DNA of 9,230 nt from Clostridiales bacterium (GTDB lineage: Bacteria; Bacillota; Clostridia; Saccharofermentanales; UBA5734). The stretch is taken from assembly GCA_003532195.1 (NCBI GenBank), contig DOFA01000287.1, positions 1 to 9,230 on the forward strand. The letters run 5' to 3'. The notes under the pieces were generated by a model that made no database searches, had not been told where the DNA came from, and saw nothing but the letters and a program-made list of their open reading frames with translations. A program made the position numbers and the translations under genes. Shown piece by piece: positions 1 through 5,324 of the stretch; position 1 is the stretch's first letter; every line of letters starts with the position of its first letter.

Positions 1-153
1 TCTGCCTTGGTCATCGCTCCGATCGCAGTCTGGCAGGTGCCGATTGTCTCGGCTGCGCTGCTGGTTTGCCTGCTGCCGCTGCTGCTCTGCGGCTGCCTGG
101 CATTGGTGATCCGGCGGATCGGTGCGCGCCAGATCCTGGCGCTGGATGTCTGA
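1..153 (+). CDS. C-terminal fragment of an integral membrane protein (possibly an FtsX-like ABC permease)
   Basis: The plus strand is open from the first base to a TGA at 151-153, giving 50 residues of which the first is cut off by the window edge. Residues about 14-38 form one strongly hydrophobic helix rich in Leu, Ala and Cys. It is preceded by another apolar stretch and followed by a short basic tail containing IRRIGARQ. A last membrane helix followed by a short, partly basic cytoplasmic tail is how FtsX/MacB-type ABC transporter permeases usually end, but many other membrane proteins end the same way and no diagnostic motif is visible. Membrane location is well supported; the family is a guess. 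It converges with the SDR gene that ends at 231. Confidence 0.5.
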   Translation, partial: SALVIAPIAVWQVPIVSAALLVCLLPLLLCGCLALVIRRIGARQILALDV

Positions 154-174
154 AAAGACCTAATCTGCAGCTTG

Positions 175-224
175 AGCCGGTTTGCCGATGGCTTTTTGCA
201 GCGCGGCCGTCTCACGGCCGCTGC
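175..224. terminator. Weak hairpins in the convergent gap (possible terminators)
   Basis: Two structures lie between the converging genes. On the plus strand AGCC (175-178) can pair with GGCT (190-193), with a small inner GG/CC stem, and T193-T197 follows directly, so it could be a poor intrinsic terminator for the membrane-protein gene. At 203-221 GCGGCCGT and ACGGCCGC form a perfect 8-bp stem with a CTC loop, extendable to 198-224 with a 2-nt bulge. This second hairpin lacks a U-run on either strand: on the minus strand it is followed by an A-run, so it may only protect the 3' end of the SDR operon transcript. Confidence 0.3.
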
Positions 225-230
225 CGTCAA

Positions 231-1124
231 TCAATAATCGCCGCTGAAACCGGCAGTCCAGCCGCCGTCGACGCAGACCACCTGGCCGGTCGTGTAGGAT
301 GCGTCGTCCGACGCGAAGTAAAGGACCAATCCCGCCATTTCGGTCGGGTAGGCCGGGCGGCGCGCCGGGATGTCATAGACAATTGACGCCGGATTGGTGA
401 AATTCTGGTCATAATTCTCAAAGTCGCAGGTGTCCCAGAGGAAGTTGAGCTTGCCGTACGGCTGCGGCAGCGAGCCGGGCGCCAGCGTGTTGACCCGGAT
501 GTTGTACCGGGCGTATTCCAGCGCCAGAGAGCGGGTCAGGGCGCAGATGGCGAATTTGGACGCGACGAATCCGCACTGCAGGCGCAGCCCGGTCACGCCG
601 CACACCGAGCTGGTGAAAATAATGCTGCCGCCGCCCCTGGCCATCATGTGCGGCAAGACCTGCCGGGTCAGGAAAACGGTGCCGCCGCTGAGATTGACGT
701 CGATATTTTGGTCGAACAGGTCGCTGTCAAACTCGGTGACCGGCTGGCGGTTACCGGTATTGACGCCGGCGTTGGCAAAAAGAATGTCGATGCAACCAAA
801 ATCAGCCACCACCTGGCTGACCGCGGCTGCCATACCTGCCCGGTCCGCGATGTCGACAGGGTAGTATTTGGCCTCGCCGCCTGATTCGATGATTTTCTGT
901 TCTTCGGCGGCGCCCCGTTCGTCGTTGATATCCCAGAGGACGATCCGGGCCCCGCTGGCAGCCAGTAACTCGGCAACCGCGCCGCCGATCATGCCGGCCC
1001 CGCCCGTGATAATTGCCACCCGCTGGTTCAGGTCGGCTTTCATGGGAATATAGGGCCTATTGTAACCATAAACTCCGGCGAATATCTGCTCGAATGTATC
1101 CGTTTTACGGTCAGCCTTTTTCAT
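231..1124 (-). CDS. SDR-family oxidoreductase with Phe replacing the catalytic Tyr
   Basis: This 297-residue protein belongs to the classical short-chain dehydrogenase/reductase family (Rossmann fold, soluble, NAD(P)-dependent). Visible landmarks are the cofactor motif TGGAGMIG at 40-47, Asp65 at the end of beta-2 (suggests NAD(H)), NAG at 118-120, helix Asn144, catalytic-type Ser173, the VNTLAPG strand near 211-217 and VDGG near 285-288 close to the C terminus. The motif normally read YxxxK is FVASK: Phe186 stands exactly 13 residues after Ser173 where Tyr is expected, while Lys190 is kept. Residues about 219-258 form an aromatic-rich substrate loop. The start is set by a strong SD; residues 1-27 precede the usual SDR start (Met28, which has no SD). 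It is the last gene of the minus-strand operon, 12 nt after the preceding SDR. The substrate is unknown; sugar-acid or polyol oxidation would fit the aldolase neighbour but is inference. Family assignment is certain; activity is doubtful. Confidence 0.9.
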   Translation of the reverse strand: MKKADRKTDTFEQIFAGVYGYNRPYIPMKADLNQRVAIITGGAGMIGGAVAELLAASGARIVLWDINDERGAAEEQKIIESGGEAKYYPVDIADRAGMAAAVSQVVADFGCIDILFANAGVNTGNRQPVTEFDSDLFDQNIDVNLSGGTVFLTRQVLPHMMARGGGSIIFTSSVCGVTGLRLQCGFVASKFAICALTRSLALEYARYNIRVNTLAPGSLPQPYGKLNFLWDTCDFENYDQNFTNPASIVYDIPARRPAYPTEMAGLVLYFASDDASYTTGQVVCVDGGWTAGFSGDY

Positions 1125-1130
1125 GCTGCA

Positions 1131-1138
1131 CCTCCTTT
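1131..1138 (-). promoter_or_regulatory. Ribosome binding site of the 297-aa SDR gene
   Basis: On the minus strand AAAGGAGG ends 6 nt before the ATG at 1124-1122. It overlaps the TAA stop of the upstream SDR gene (1139-1137), so the two genes are probably translationally coupled. It also decides the start: the internal Met28 has no comparable site. Confidence 0.85.
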
Positions 1139-1889
1139 AAAAGCTTCGCACATAGCCGGCATTCAGCCCGCCATCGACCGGCAGGACGGCGCCGGTGATG
1201 TAACTTGCCGCGTCGGAGGCGAGGAAAAGAGCGGCGGCGGCGATTTCTTTTGGATCAGCCGGCCGCTGGATAGCCAGATGCGAGAGACTTTGCGGATCCG
1301 GGCAGGAGGTGATGCCCGCCGCAACGGCGTTGACCCGGATTTGTTTTTCCTTGAGCTCCACGCTCCACATCCGCGTCAGGCCGATGACCGCGGCGGCGAC
1401 CGCGACAATGGGGGTCTGGCCGGCGACCGGCACCAGGCCGCGGATCGAGGTGATGTTGACGACACTGCCGCCGTGATGCCGGGCCATATCCTGCATACAG
1501 AGCTGGGATAGAGTAAAGAAACTTTTAATGCCGGCATTGACGATCGCGTCGTAGCGATCCATGTCCAATTCATGCAAAGGAACGCGTTCTTCAGCGGCCA
1601 ATTCGGCATTGCTGTTATTGATCAGGATGTCGATGCGCCCGAAATGCCCGATAATCGCAGCGCAGGCCGCAGCCAGATCCTGACGCCGCCCCGGATCCGC
1701 GGCAAATCCTTCGGCGTCGGCGCCGGCTGCCCGCAGCCTGGCCGCTTCTTTTTGCGCCTCGGCCAGATCGCAGCCACAGACCGCAACACGGGCTCCTTGC
1801 GCTGCGAAAGCGGCACAGACAGCCTGACCGGTTTCATCGGTTCCGGACGAAACAACGACTGTGCGTCCGGTTAAATTTAATTCCTGCAT
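1137..1889 (-). CDS. SDR-like protein lacking the YxxxK active site (probable pseudoenzyme)
   Basis: This 250-residue protein is SDR-like over its whole length: INN at 90-92, Asn118 in the central helix, the NITS strand with Ser148, IRVNAVAAG at 184-192, LFLASDAASYITG near 221-233 and VDGG at 238-241. The functional residues are mostly gone. The glycine motif TGxxxGxG reads SSGTDETG (14-21), NNAG reads NNSN, and 13 residues after Ser148, where YxxxK should be, the protein has IVAVA (Ile161, Ala165). Flanking residues align without gaps, so these are substitutions and not a frameshift. The start at 1889 is chosen for its SD and because MQELNLTGRTVVV is a typical SDR N terminus; an in-frame ATG at 1922 would add 11 residues encoded across the SD itself. 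It is the middle gene of the operon, 70 nt after the aldolase. It may be structural or regulatory, for example a partner of the neighbouring SDR in a heteromer; that is inference. Confidence 0.88.
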   Translation of the reverse strand: MQELNLTGRTVVVSSGTDETGQAVCAAFAAQGARVAVCGCDLAEAQKEAARLRAAGADAEGFAADPGRRQDLAAACAAIIGHFGRIDILINNSNAELAAEERVPLHELDMDRYDAIVNAGIKSFFTLSQLCMQDMARHHGGSVVNITSIRGLVPVAGQTPIVAVAAAVIGLTRMWSVELKEKQIRVNAVAAGITSCPDPQSLSHLAIQRPADPKEIAAAALFLASDAASYITGAVLPVDGGLNAGYVRSF

Positions 1890-1899
1890 CTGTGGATAT

Positions 1900-1907
1900 C
1901 CTCCTTC
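1900..1907 (-). promoter_or_regulatory. Ribosome binding site of the 250-aa SDR-like gene
   Basis: GAAGGAGG on the minus strand lies 10 nt before the ATG at 1889-1887. It supports this start over the upstream ATG at 1922-1920, which would place the SD inside the coding region. Confidence 0.7.
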
Positions 1908-1924
1908 AGGTACATGTAACATTT

Positions 1925-1951
1925 ATTATAGGCTTATCTAGATCATTTCCA
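1925..1951 (-). promoter_or_regulatory. Possible weak internal promoter before the SDR pair
   Basis: The 70-nt gap after the aldolase stop contains a perfect TATAAT on the minus strand (plus positions 1925-1930). The best -35 candidate is TGGAAA (1946-1951) at a short 15-bp spacing, matching the consensus at four of six positions. It could give extra transcription of the two SDR genes, but the poor -35 and spacing make it uncertain. Confidence 0.25.
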
Positions 1952-1959
1952 GCCAGAAT

Positions 1960-2754
1960 TTATTGCAAAGCTTTAGCAATTTTCTTCATTTCACTGCCGG
2001 CCAGGCGCCAATAGTTCATGACTGCGCGCATTTCGTCGCCGATGCTGAAATGCCGGACGCCCAGATCAATATAATAGCGGGCTTCCTCAGGCTGGTTGAT
2101 CTCACAGCGGGGCTGCACGCCATGGCGGAGAGCGGCTTCAATCATCTTGCGTTCCGCAGCCTTGCAGTCCGCAGCATGTTCGCCGGCATTCCAGCCGCTG
2201 CTCAGCGAGAAGTCCGATGGGCCGAACTGCACCATGTCCACGCCGGGCACGGCGCAGATCTGATCGATATTCTCCAGGGCTTCCTGTTTCTCAATCATGA
2301 TCGCGACAACAGTTTCCCGGACCATCCTGGCATAATCCATCTGTGGTGCGGACGGTGTGTAGCCGATCCATCTCCGGCCCGGATAGCCCATTCTTCCCCC
2401 GTCCTGCGGCGTATCCGGCCTTATCGCCCAAATGGATTCCCTGACCTCGTCCGCCGTTTTGTGGTCGGCGAATAAAACAGCCTGAAAGCCTGATGCCATG
2501 GCTTTCTGGGCGACATAGGCCCGGTTCTGGAAATCCAGTTTGATCATAAGCGACAAGTCGCTCAGTTCAGCCGCGCGCGCCATGTTCTCCAGATCAATCT
2601 GGCTGAAGGGCGCATATTCGGCGGTGAATTCCAGATAATCAAAGTTGCCGGTAGAACCAGCCGCTTCGATCATCGTCGGCCAGGTGCTGCGGATTCGGGT
2701 GGACACCGAAGGTAGATGATGATTGAGCAGATACCTGAGCTTGTTCTCCTTCAT
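1960..2754 (-). CDS. HpcH/HpaI aldolase/citrate lyase family protein, divergent active site
   Basis: This 264-residue protein matches the HpcH/HpaI family, which are metal-dependent (beta/alpha)8 class II aldolases acting on 2-keto-acid compounds such as 2-keto-3-deoxyglucarate. The clearest block is MIEKQEALENI (153-163) followed by GVDMVQFGPSDFSLSSG (171-187). Glu155 and Asp181 are 26 residues apart, as are the metal ligands Glu149 and Asp175 of E. coli HpaI. The catalytic His of the usual GEHAP motif is Tyr47 (AEYAP), its partner Asp appears to be Ala87, and the substrate Arg is Lys72. I recall family members with AEYAP, so it is probably a real subfamily with different chemistry or substrate. 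AAAAGGAGG at 2762-2770 sits 7 nt upstream of the ATG. It is the first gene of the minus-strand operon with two SDR genes; a sugar-acid pathway is plausible but unproven. Confidence 0.85.
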   Translation of the reverse strand: MKENKLRYLLNHHLPSVSTRIRSTWPTMIEAAGSTGNFDYLEFTAEYAPFSQIDLENMARAAELSDLSLMIKLDFQNRAYVAQKAMASGFQAVLFADHKTADEVRESIWAIRPDTPQDGGRMGYPGRRWIGYTPSAPQMDYARMVRETVVAIMIEKQEALENIDQICAVPGVDMVQFGPSDFSLSSGWNAGEHAADCKAAERKMIEAALRHGVQPRCEINQPEEARYYIDLGVRHFSIGDEMRAVMNYWRLAGSEMKKIAKALQ

Positions 2755-2761
2755 AAGCCTG

Positions 2762-2770
2762 CCTCCTTTT
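2762..2770 (-). promoter_or_regulatory. Ribosome binding site of the HpcH/HpaI-like gene
   Basis: AAAAGGAGG on the minus strand, 7 nt from the ATG at 2754-2752, a near-ideal site that fixes the start. Confidence 0.85.
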
Positions 2771-2816
2771 CGCTGTGGACCGGATTGCGGCCTGGTCAGA
2801 CTGCTTATGGATTAAA

Positions 2817-2846
2817 AGTCTAGCGCAGTTGCCGCACCACCGTCAA
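2817..2846 (-). promoter_or_regulatory. Candidate promoter of the minus-strand aldolase/SDR operon
   Basis: On the minus strand TTGACG (plus 2841-2846) and TAGACT (plus 2817-2822) are separated by 18 bp, a fair sigma70/sigmaA match (-35 five of six, -10 four of six). The start point would be near 2810, leaving a leader of about 55 nt. The -35 hexamer is one arm of the inverted repeat shared with the opposite promoter. Confidence 0.5.
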
Positions 2847-2881
2847 TGCCCTTTTTTTGATACTCTTTTTTTGATTGACGG
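2840..2881. repeat. Inverted repeat around two T-tract direct repeats in the divergent control region
   Basis: CCGTCAAT (2840-2847) and ATTGACGG (2874-2881) are a perfect 8-bp inverted repeat. Each arm holds the TTGACG -35 hexamer of one of the two divergent promoters. Between and partly overlapping them CTTTTTTTGAT occurs twice (2851-2861 and 2865-2875), an 11-bp direct repeat of 14-bp period. T/A tracts directly upstream of both -35 boxes could act as a shared UP element or intrinsic bend; a regulator binding the arms is also possible. The repeats are seen directly; the roles are inferred. Confidence 0.65.
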
Positions 2882-2903
2882 AAATACCCCTTCTCCATAT
2901 AAT
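2875..2903 (+). promoter_or_regulatory. Strong sigma70/sigmaA promoter of the V-type ATPase operon
   Basis: TTGACG (2875-2880) and a perfect TATAAT (2898-2903) are separated by exactly 17 bp, and T-rich DNA lies just upstream of the -35. Transcription should start near 2910, giving a leader of roughly 75 nt before the first ATG at 2986. This is the best promoter in the window and the only one evident for the ATPase genes. Confidence 0.85.
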
Positions 2904-2949
2904 AAATGGATAGCATGGATTAAGTTGGATCGTGGGTAGGATCCGAAAA

Positions 2950-2967
2950 ACCGGCTGGCCAGCCGGT
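2950..2967 (+). promoter_or_regulatory. 18-nt perfect palindrome in the ATPase operon leader
   Basis: ACCGGCTGGCCAGCCGGT is its own reverse complement. In RNA it folds into a 7-bp GC-rich stem with a GGCC loop, ending 7 nt before the GGAG ribosome binding site of the first gene. It has no following U-run, so it is not a terminator. As DNA it could be an operator about 40-57 bp downstream of the predicted start point; as RNA it could stabilise the 5' end or tune translation. Confidence 0.5.
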
Positions 2968-2985
2968 GAAGAATGGAGACTGGGA

Positions 2986-3315
2986 ATGCCTGAACAGAGT
3001 TTTCTTGATCTGATCCGCAAAACCGAGCAGCAGGCGGCCGAGCTCATCAGCGAGGCCCGGGAGCGTGCAAGGCAGAGCCAGGACACAGCCCGGGAAACCG
3101 CAGCCGGATCGCTTGAGCAAACGCGCCGGGAGATCGCGCTTCTTCATCAGCAGACTCTGGCCGAGGCCGAAGACCGGTCCGAGAGCATCCTCGACCAAGC
3201 CAGGAAGCAATCGGCAACGGCTGTCACCGAGCAAACGGCTGTCGCCGAAAACCGGCTGGAAGCAGCAGCCCGTCTGGTTGCCGAAAGGATTGTGAACACA
3301 AATGCCCATCGTTAA
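2986..3315 (+). CDS. ntpF: V-type ATP synthase peripheral-stalk subunit H/G
   Basis: This 109-residue protein is almost wholly alpha-helical: charged, Gln/Ala/Glu-rich and with no Pro after residue 2, as expected for a long coiled coil. It ends in AARLVAERIV (94-103), a typical end for the small stator-stalk subunit of V/A-ATPases (called G, H or, in E. hirae, NtpF). This subunit pairs with subunit E to form the peripheral stalk linking the A/B head to subunit I. The ATG at 2986 has GGAG at 2975-2978, 7 nt upstream; an in-frame GTG at 2932 would add 18 residues running through the palindrome and is not favoured. As the first gene of the operon it overlaps subunit I by 14 nt, suggesting translational coupling. 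Sequence conservation in this family is low, so the call rests on helix pattern, length and position. Confidence 0.85.
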   Translation: MPEQSFLDLIRKTEQQAAELISEARERARQSQDTARETAAGSLEQTRREIALLHQQTLAEAEDRSESILDQARKQSATAVTEQTAVAENRLEAAARLVAERIVNTNAHR

Positions 3316-5260
3316 GATGGATCAGCTGACTGTGGTCGGCCTGGCCGAAGAACGGGAAGCGATTATTGAAGCGCTGACGCGCCTGGGCGCCGTTGAGATC
3401 ATTCATCCGGCCGCGGAAACCAGCCTGGAAAGCGCCTCCGGACCGTCGGGCGACCCGCGGGCGCTTGATGAACAGATTCAGTTGGCACAGAACGGCTTAT
3501 TCCGCTTGGCTAAAATTATCGGGCAGGCCAAGCGGCTGAATCCAAAAAAGAAACCGATGTTCACTGTGCGGCGCAAAGTTGCGGCATCCGCCTATTTGCG
3601 CGCCGCCGGGCAGGAACAGCAAATCATGGATCAGGTCAACCGGTTTGAGCATAATCTGGCCAGCCAGGAAGAACTGCGCAGCCAGTTGCACCGTTTGCAA
3701 ACGGCCAATCAGCTTCTGGAACCCTGGCAGGATTTGAACATCGACCTTGCTGACCAGGGCACGGAAAATGTTCGCCTGTTTCTCGGCAGCCTGGATCATG
3801 CTGATCAGGTCGGGCAGCTGGAGGAGCTCCTCCGGGACGACGCGCCGGAAACCATGATTCAAACTCTGGACAACAACGTAATCAACCAGCGCTGCATCAT
3901 CGCTACCTGGCGTCCGCGCAGCAGCCTGGTGCAGAATCATTTGCGCCAGATCAGTTTTAATCCTTTGCCGATGCAAGGCGAGAAGGGAACGCCGCGGCAG
4001 CTGCTGGAAAAGAATAAGGCTAAATTGTGCGAGATCGATGCCGAAATGGCGCGCCTGTCCGAAGAAAACCTGGAACTGGCTGCAGCGGTTGAGGATTATG
4101 AGATCCTGCATGATTATTATGCCATTCGTCACGACCGGCTGCAGGAAGTCGCCCATCTGGCCGGCACCCGCAGCACATTCTGGCTGCAGGGCTGGGTGCC
4201 GTCGCATCTGGCCGACGCTGTCGGCAAAGGATTGAACAGCCGGTTCCTGGTTGCGCTGGAAAACCGGCCGGCCGGACCCGGGGAAGAGTTCCCGATTCTC
4301 CTGAAGAACAGCCCGCTGGTCCAGCCTTTCGAAGTCGTCGCCGAGATGTTCAGCCCGCCCTCGAGTCAGGAGATCGATCCGACACCCTGGATTGCCCCTT
4401 TCTATTTCTTCTTTTTCGGCATCATGCTGAGCGATGTCGGCTACGGGTTGATATTAACGGCCATCAGCTGGCTTCTGATCTATAAGGTGAAAGTCGAGGG
4501 CGAAATGCGGCGGATCAGCCGCCTGCTGCTGCCCTGCGGCATTGCCTCAATCATCTGGGGATTCCTGTTCGGCGGCTTTTTCGGCGATATGCTCTCTGTT
4601 CTGTCCGGCAAGCAGATCAACTGGCCGGTCTTGTGGTTCAATCCGATTGAAAATCCGGCGAACCTGATGATCTGGAGCATGATTTTCGGCGTGGTCCATA
4701 TTTTCATTGGCATGTGGATCAAGGTTCTGATTCTTTTCCGGACCGGCCACGGCTGGGATGCCGTGCTGGATATTTGCCCCTGGTACTTGATTGTCGTCGG
4801 CCTTGGCCTGGCTGTTGCCGGTATTGGCGGCCAGACCGGCATGGTTCTGGCTTTGGCTGGTGCGGCGGTGTTGCTGCTGTTCAGCGGCCGTCCGGCAAAA
4901 AATCCGATCAAGCGGCTGTTCAAGGGTTTGGGATCACTTTACAATATTTTTTCGTATTTTTCCGACATCCTGTCCTATACCCGGATATTAGCCCTGGTCC
5001 TGGCCACCAGCGTCATCGCCATGGTCGTCAACATGATGGGCTTCTTTCTCGGTCCGACTCTGCCTGGCTACCTGCTCTTCCTGGTGGTCGCGGTTGCCGG
5101 GCACGGACTGAATGTCGCGCTTTCGGCGCTCTCCGCCTATGTTCACACCAGCCGGCTGCATTATGTCGAGTTTTTCGGCAAGTTTTACGATGGCGGCGGC
5201 CAAATGTGGCAGCCTTTGCGGCTGAAAACGAAATATATCGAGATCACGCCTGACCCCTGA
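3302..5260 (+). CDS. ntpI: V-type ATP synthase subunit I (membrane stator subunit a)
   Basis: This 652-residue protein is the membrane stator subunit that forms the ion half-channels against the K ring. Residues 1-345 are the soluble arm with long helices that hold the peripheral stalks. The joint PFEVV at 342-346 leads into a membrane domain (about 363-635) with roughly seven or eight helices, starting at PWIAPFYFFFFGIMLSDVGYG. Arg561 in SYTRILAL matches the essential channel arginine (Arg735 of yeast Vph1p), and Arg618 with Glu623 in HTSRLHYVE matches the second conserved arginine region. Length is usual (about 640-660). The start MPIVKMDQLT is typical of bacterial NtpI; its SD is only AAAGGA at 3284-3289, 12 nt away, so initiation probably depends on coupling to the overlapping upstream gene. 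No anomaly seen. Confidence 0.96.
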   Translation: MPIVKMDQLTVVGLAEEREAIIEALTRLGAVEIIHPAAETSLESASGPSGDPRALDEQIQLAQNGLFRLAKIIGQAKRLNPKKKPMFTVRRKVAASAYLRAAGQEQQIMDQVNRFEHNLASQEELRSQLHRLQTANQLLEPWQDLNIDLADQGTENVRLFLGSLDHADQVGQLEELLRDDAPETMIQTLDNNVINQRCIIATWRPRSSLVQNHLRQISFNPLPMQGEKGTPRQLLEKNKAKLCEIDAEMARLSEENLELAAAVEDYEILHDYYAIRHDRLQEVAHLAGTRSTFWLQGWVPSHLADAVGKGLNSRFLVALENRPAGPGEEFPILLKNSPLVQPFEVVAEMFSPPSSQEIDPTPWIAPFYFFFFGIMLSDVGYGLILTAISWLLIYKVKVEGEMRRISRLLLPCGIASIIWGFLFGGFFGDMLSVLSGKQINWPVLWFNPIENPANLMIWSMIFGVVHIFIGMWIKVLILFRTGHGWDAVLDICPWYLIVVGLGLAVAGIGGQTGMVLALAGAAVLLLFSGRPAKNPIKRLFKGLGSLYNIFSYFSDILSYTRILALVLATSVIAMVVNMMGFFLGPTLPGYLLFLVVAVAGHGLNVALSALSAYVHTSRLHYVEFFGKFYDGGGQMWQPLRLKTKYIEITPDP

Positions 5261-5263
5261 ATA

Positions 5264-5280
5264 CAAGCGGGACAGGCTTG
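5264..5280 (+). other. Small hairpin in the subunit I-K spacer
   Basis: CAAGC (5264-5268) and GCTTG (5276-5280) can form a 5-bp stem with a 7-nt loop just after the subunit I stop. This 64-nt spacer is the longest in the ATPase operon. A role in 3'-end protection or processing that raises subunit K expression is possible, but the stem is short. Confidence 0.25.
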
Positions 5281-5310
5281 GATAAAACGGAATTCACTGC
5301 AACCGATCTG

Positions 5311-5317
5311 AGGAGGT
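5311..5317 (+). promoter_or_regulatory. Strong ribosome binding site of subunit K
   Basis: AGGAGGT lies 7 nt before the ATG at 5325, an ideal Shine-Dalgarno in a spacer of its own. This fits the need for many K copies per complex, in contrast to the weak site of subunit I. Confidence 0.8.
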
Positions 5318-5324
5318 CAACAGT

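Noticed and set aside
1370..1480. A frameshift or assembly error as the cause of the missing YxxxK motif in the 250-aa SDR.
   Set aside because: Residues on both sides (GQTP before, AAVIGLTR after) align with normal SDRs in the same frame with no length change, so the differences are substitutions.
1911..1943. Short palindromes TACATGTA (1911-1918) and ATCTAGAT (1936-1943) in the aldolase-SDR gap.
   Set aside because: Eight-base palindromes are expected by chance and neither extends further, so no operator claim is made.
2851..2875. T-runs as an intrinsic terminator on the plus strand.
   Set aside because: No GC-rich stem precedes either run, and no plus-strand gene lies upstream to need one; the tracts fit promoter upstream DNA better.
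2932..2985. GTG at 2932 as the start of the first ATPase gene.
   Set aside because: It has no SD, begins only about 22 nt after the predicted transcription start, and would encode residues unlike the family; ATG 2986 has GGAG at 7 nt.
3497..4207. A 236-codon open frame on the minus strand inside subunit I.
   Set aside because: It lies wholly antisense to a well-conserved gene and its translation resembles no family; such frames are common in GC-rich coding DNA.
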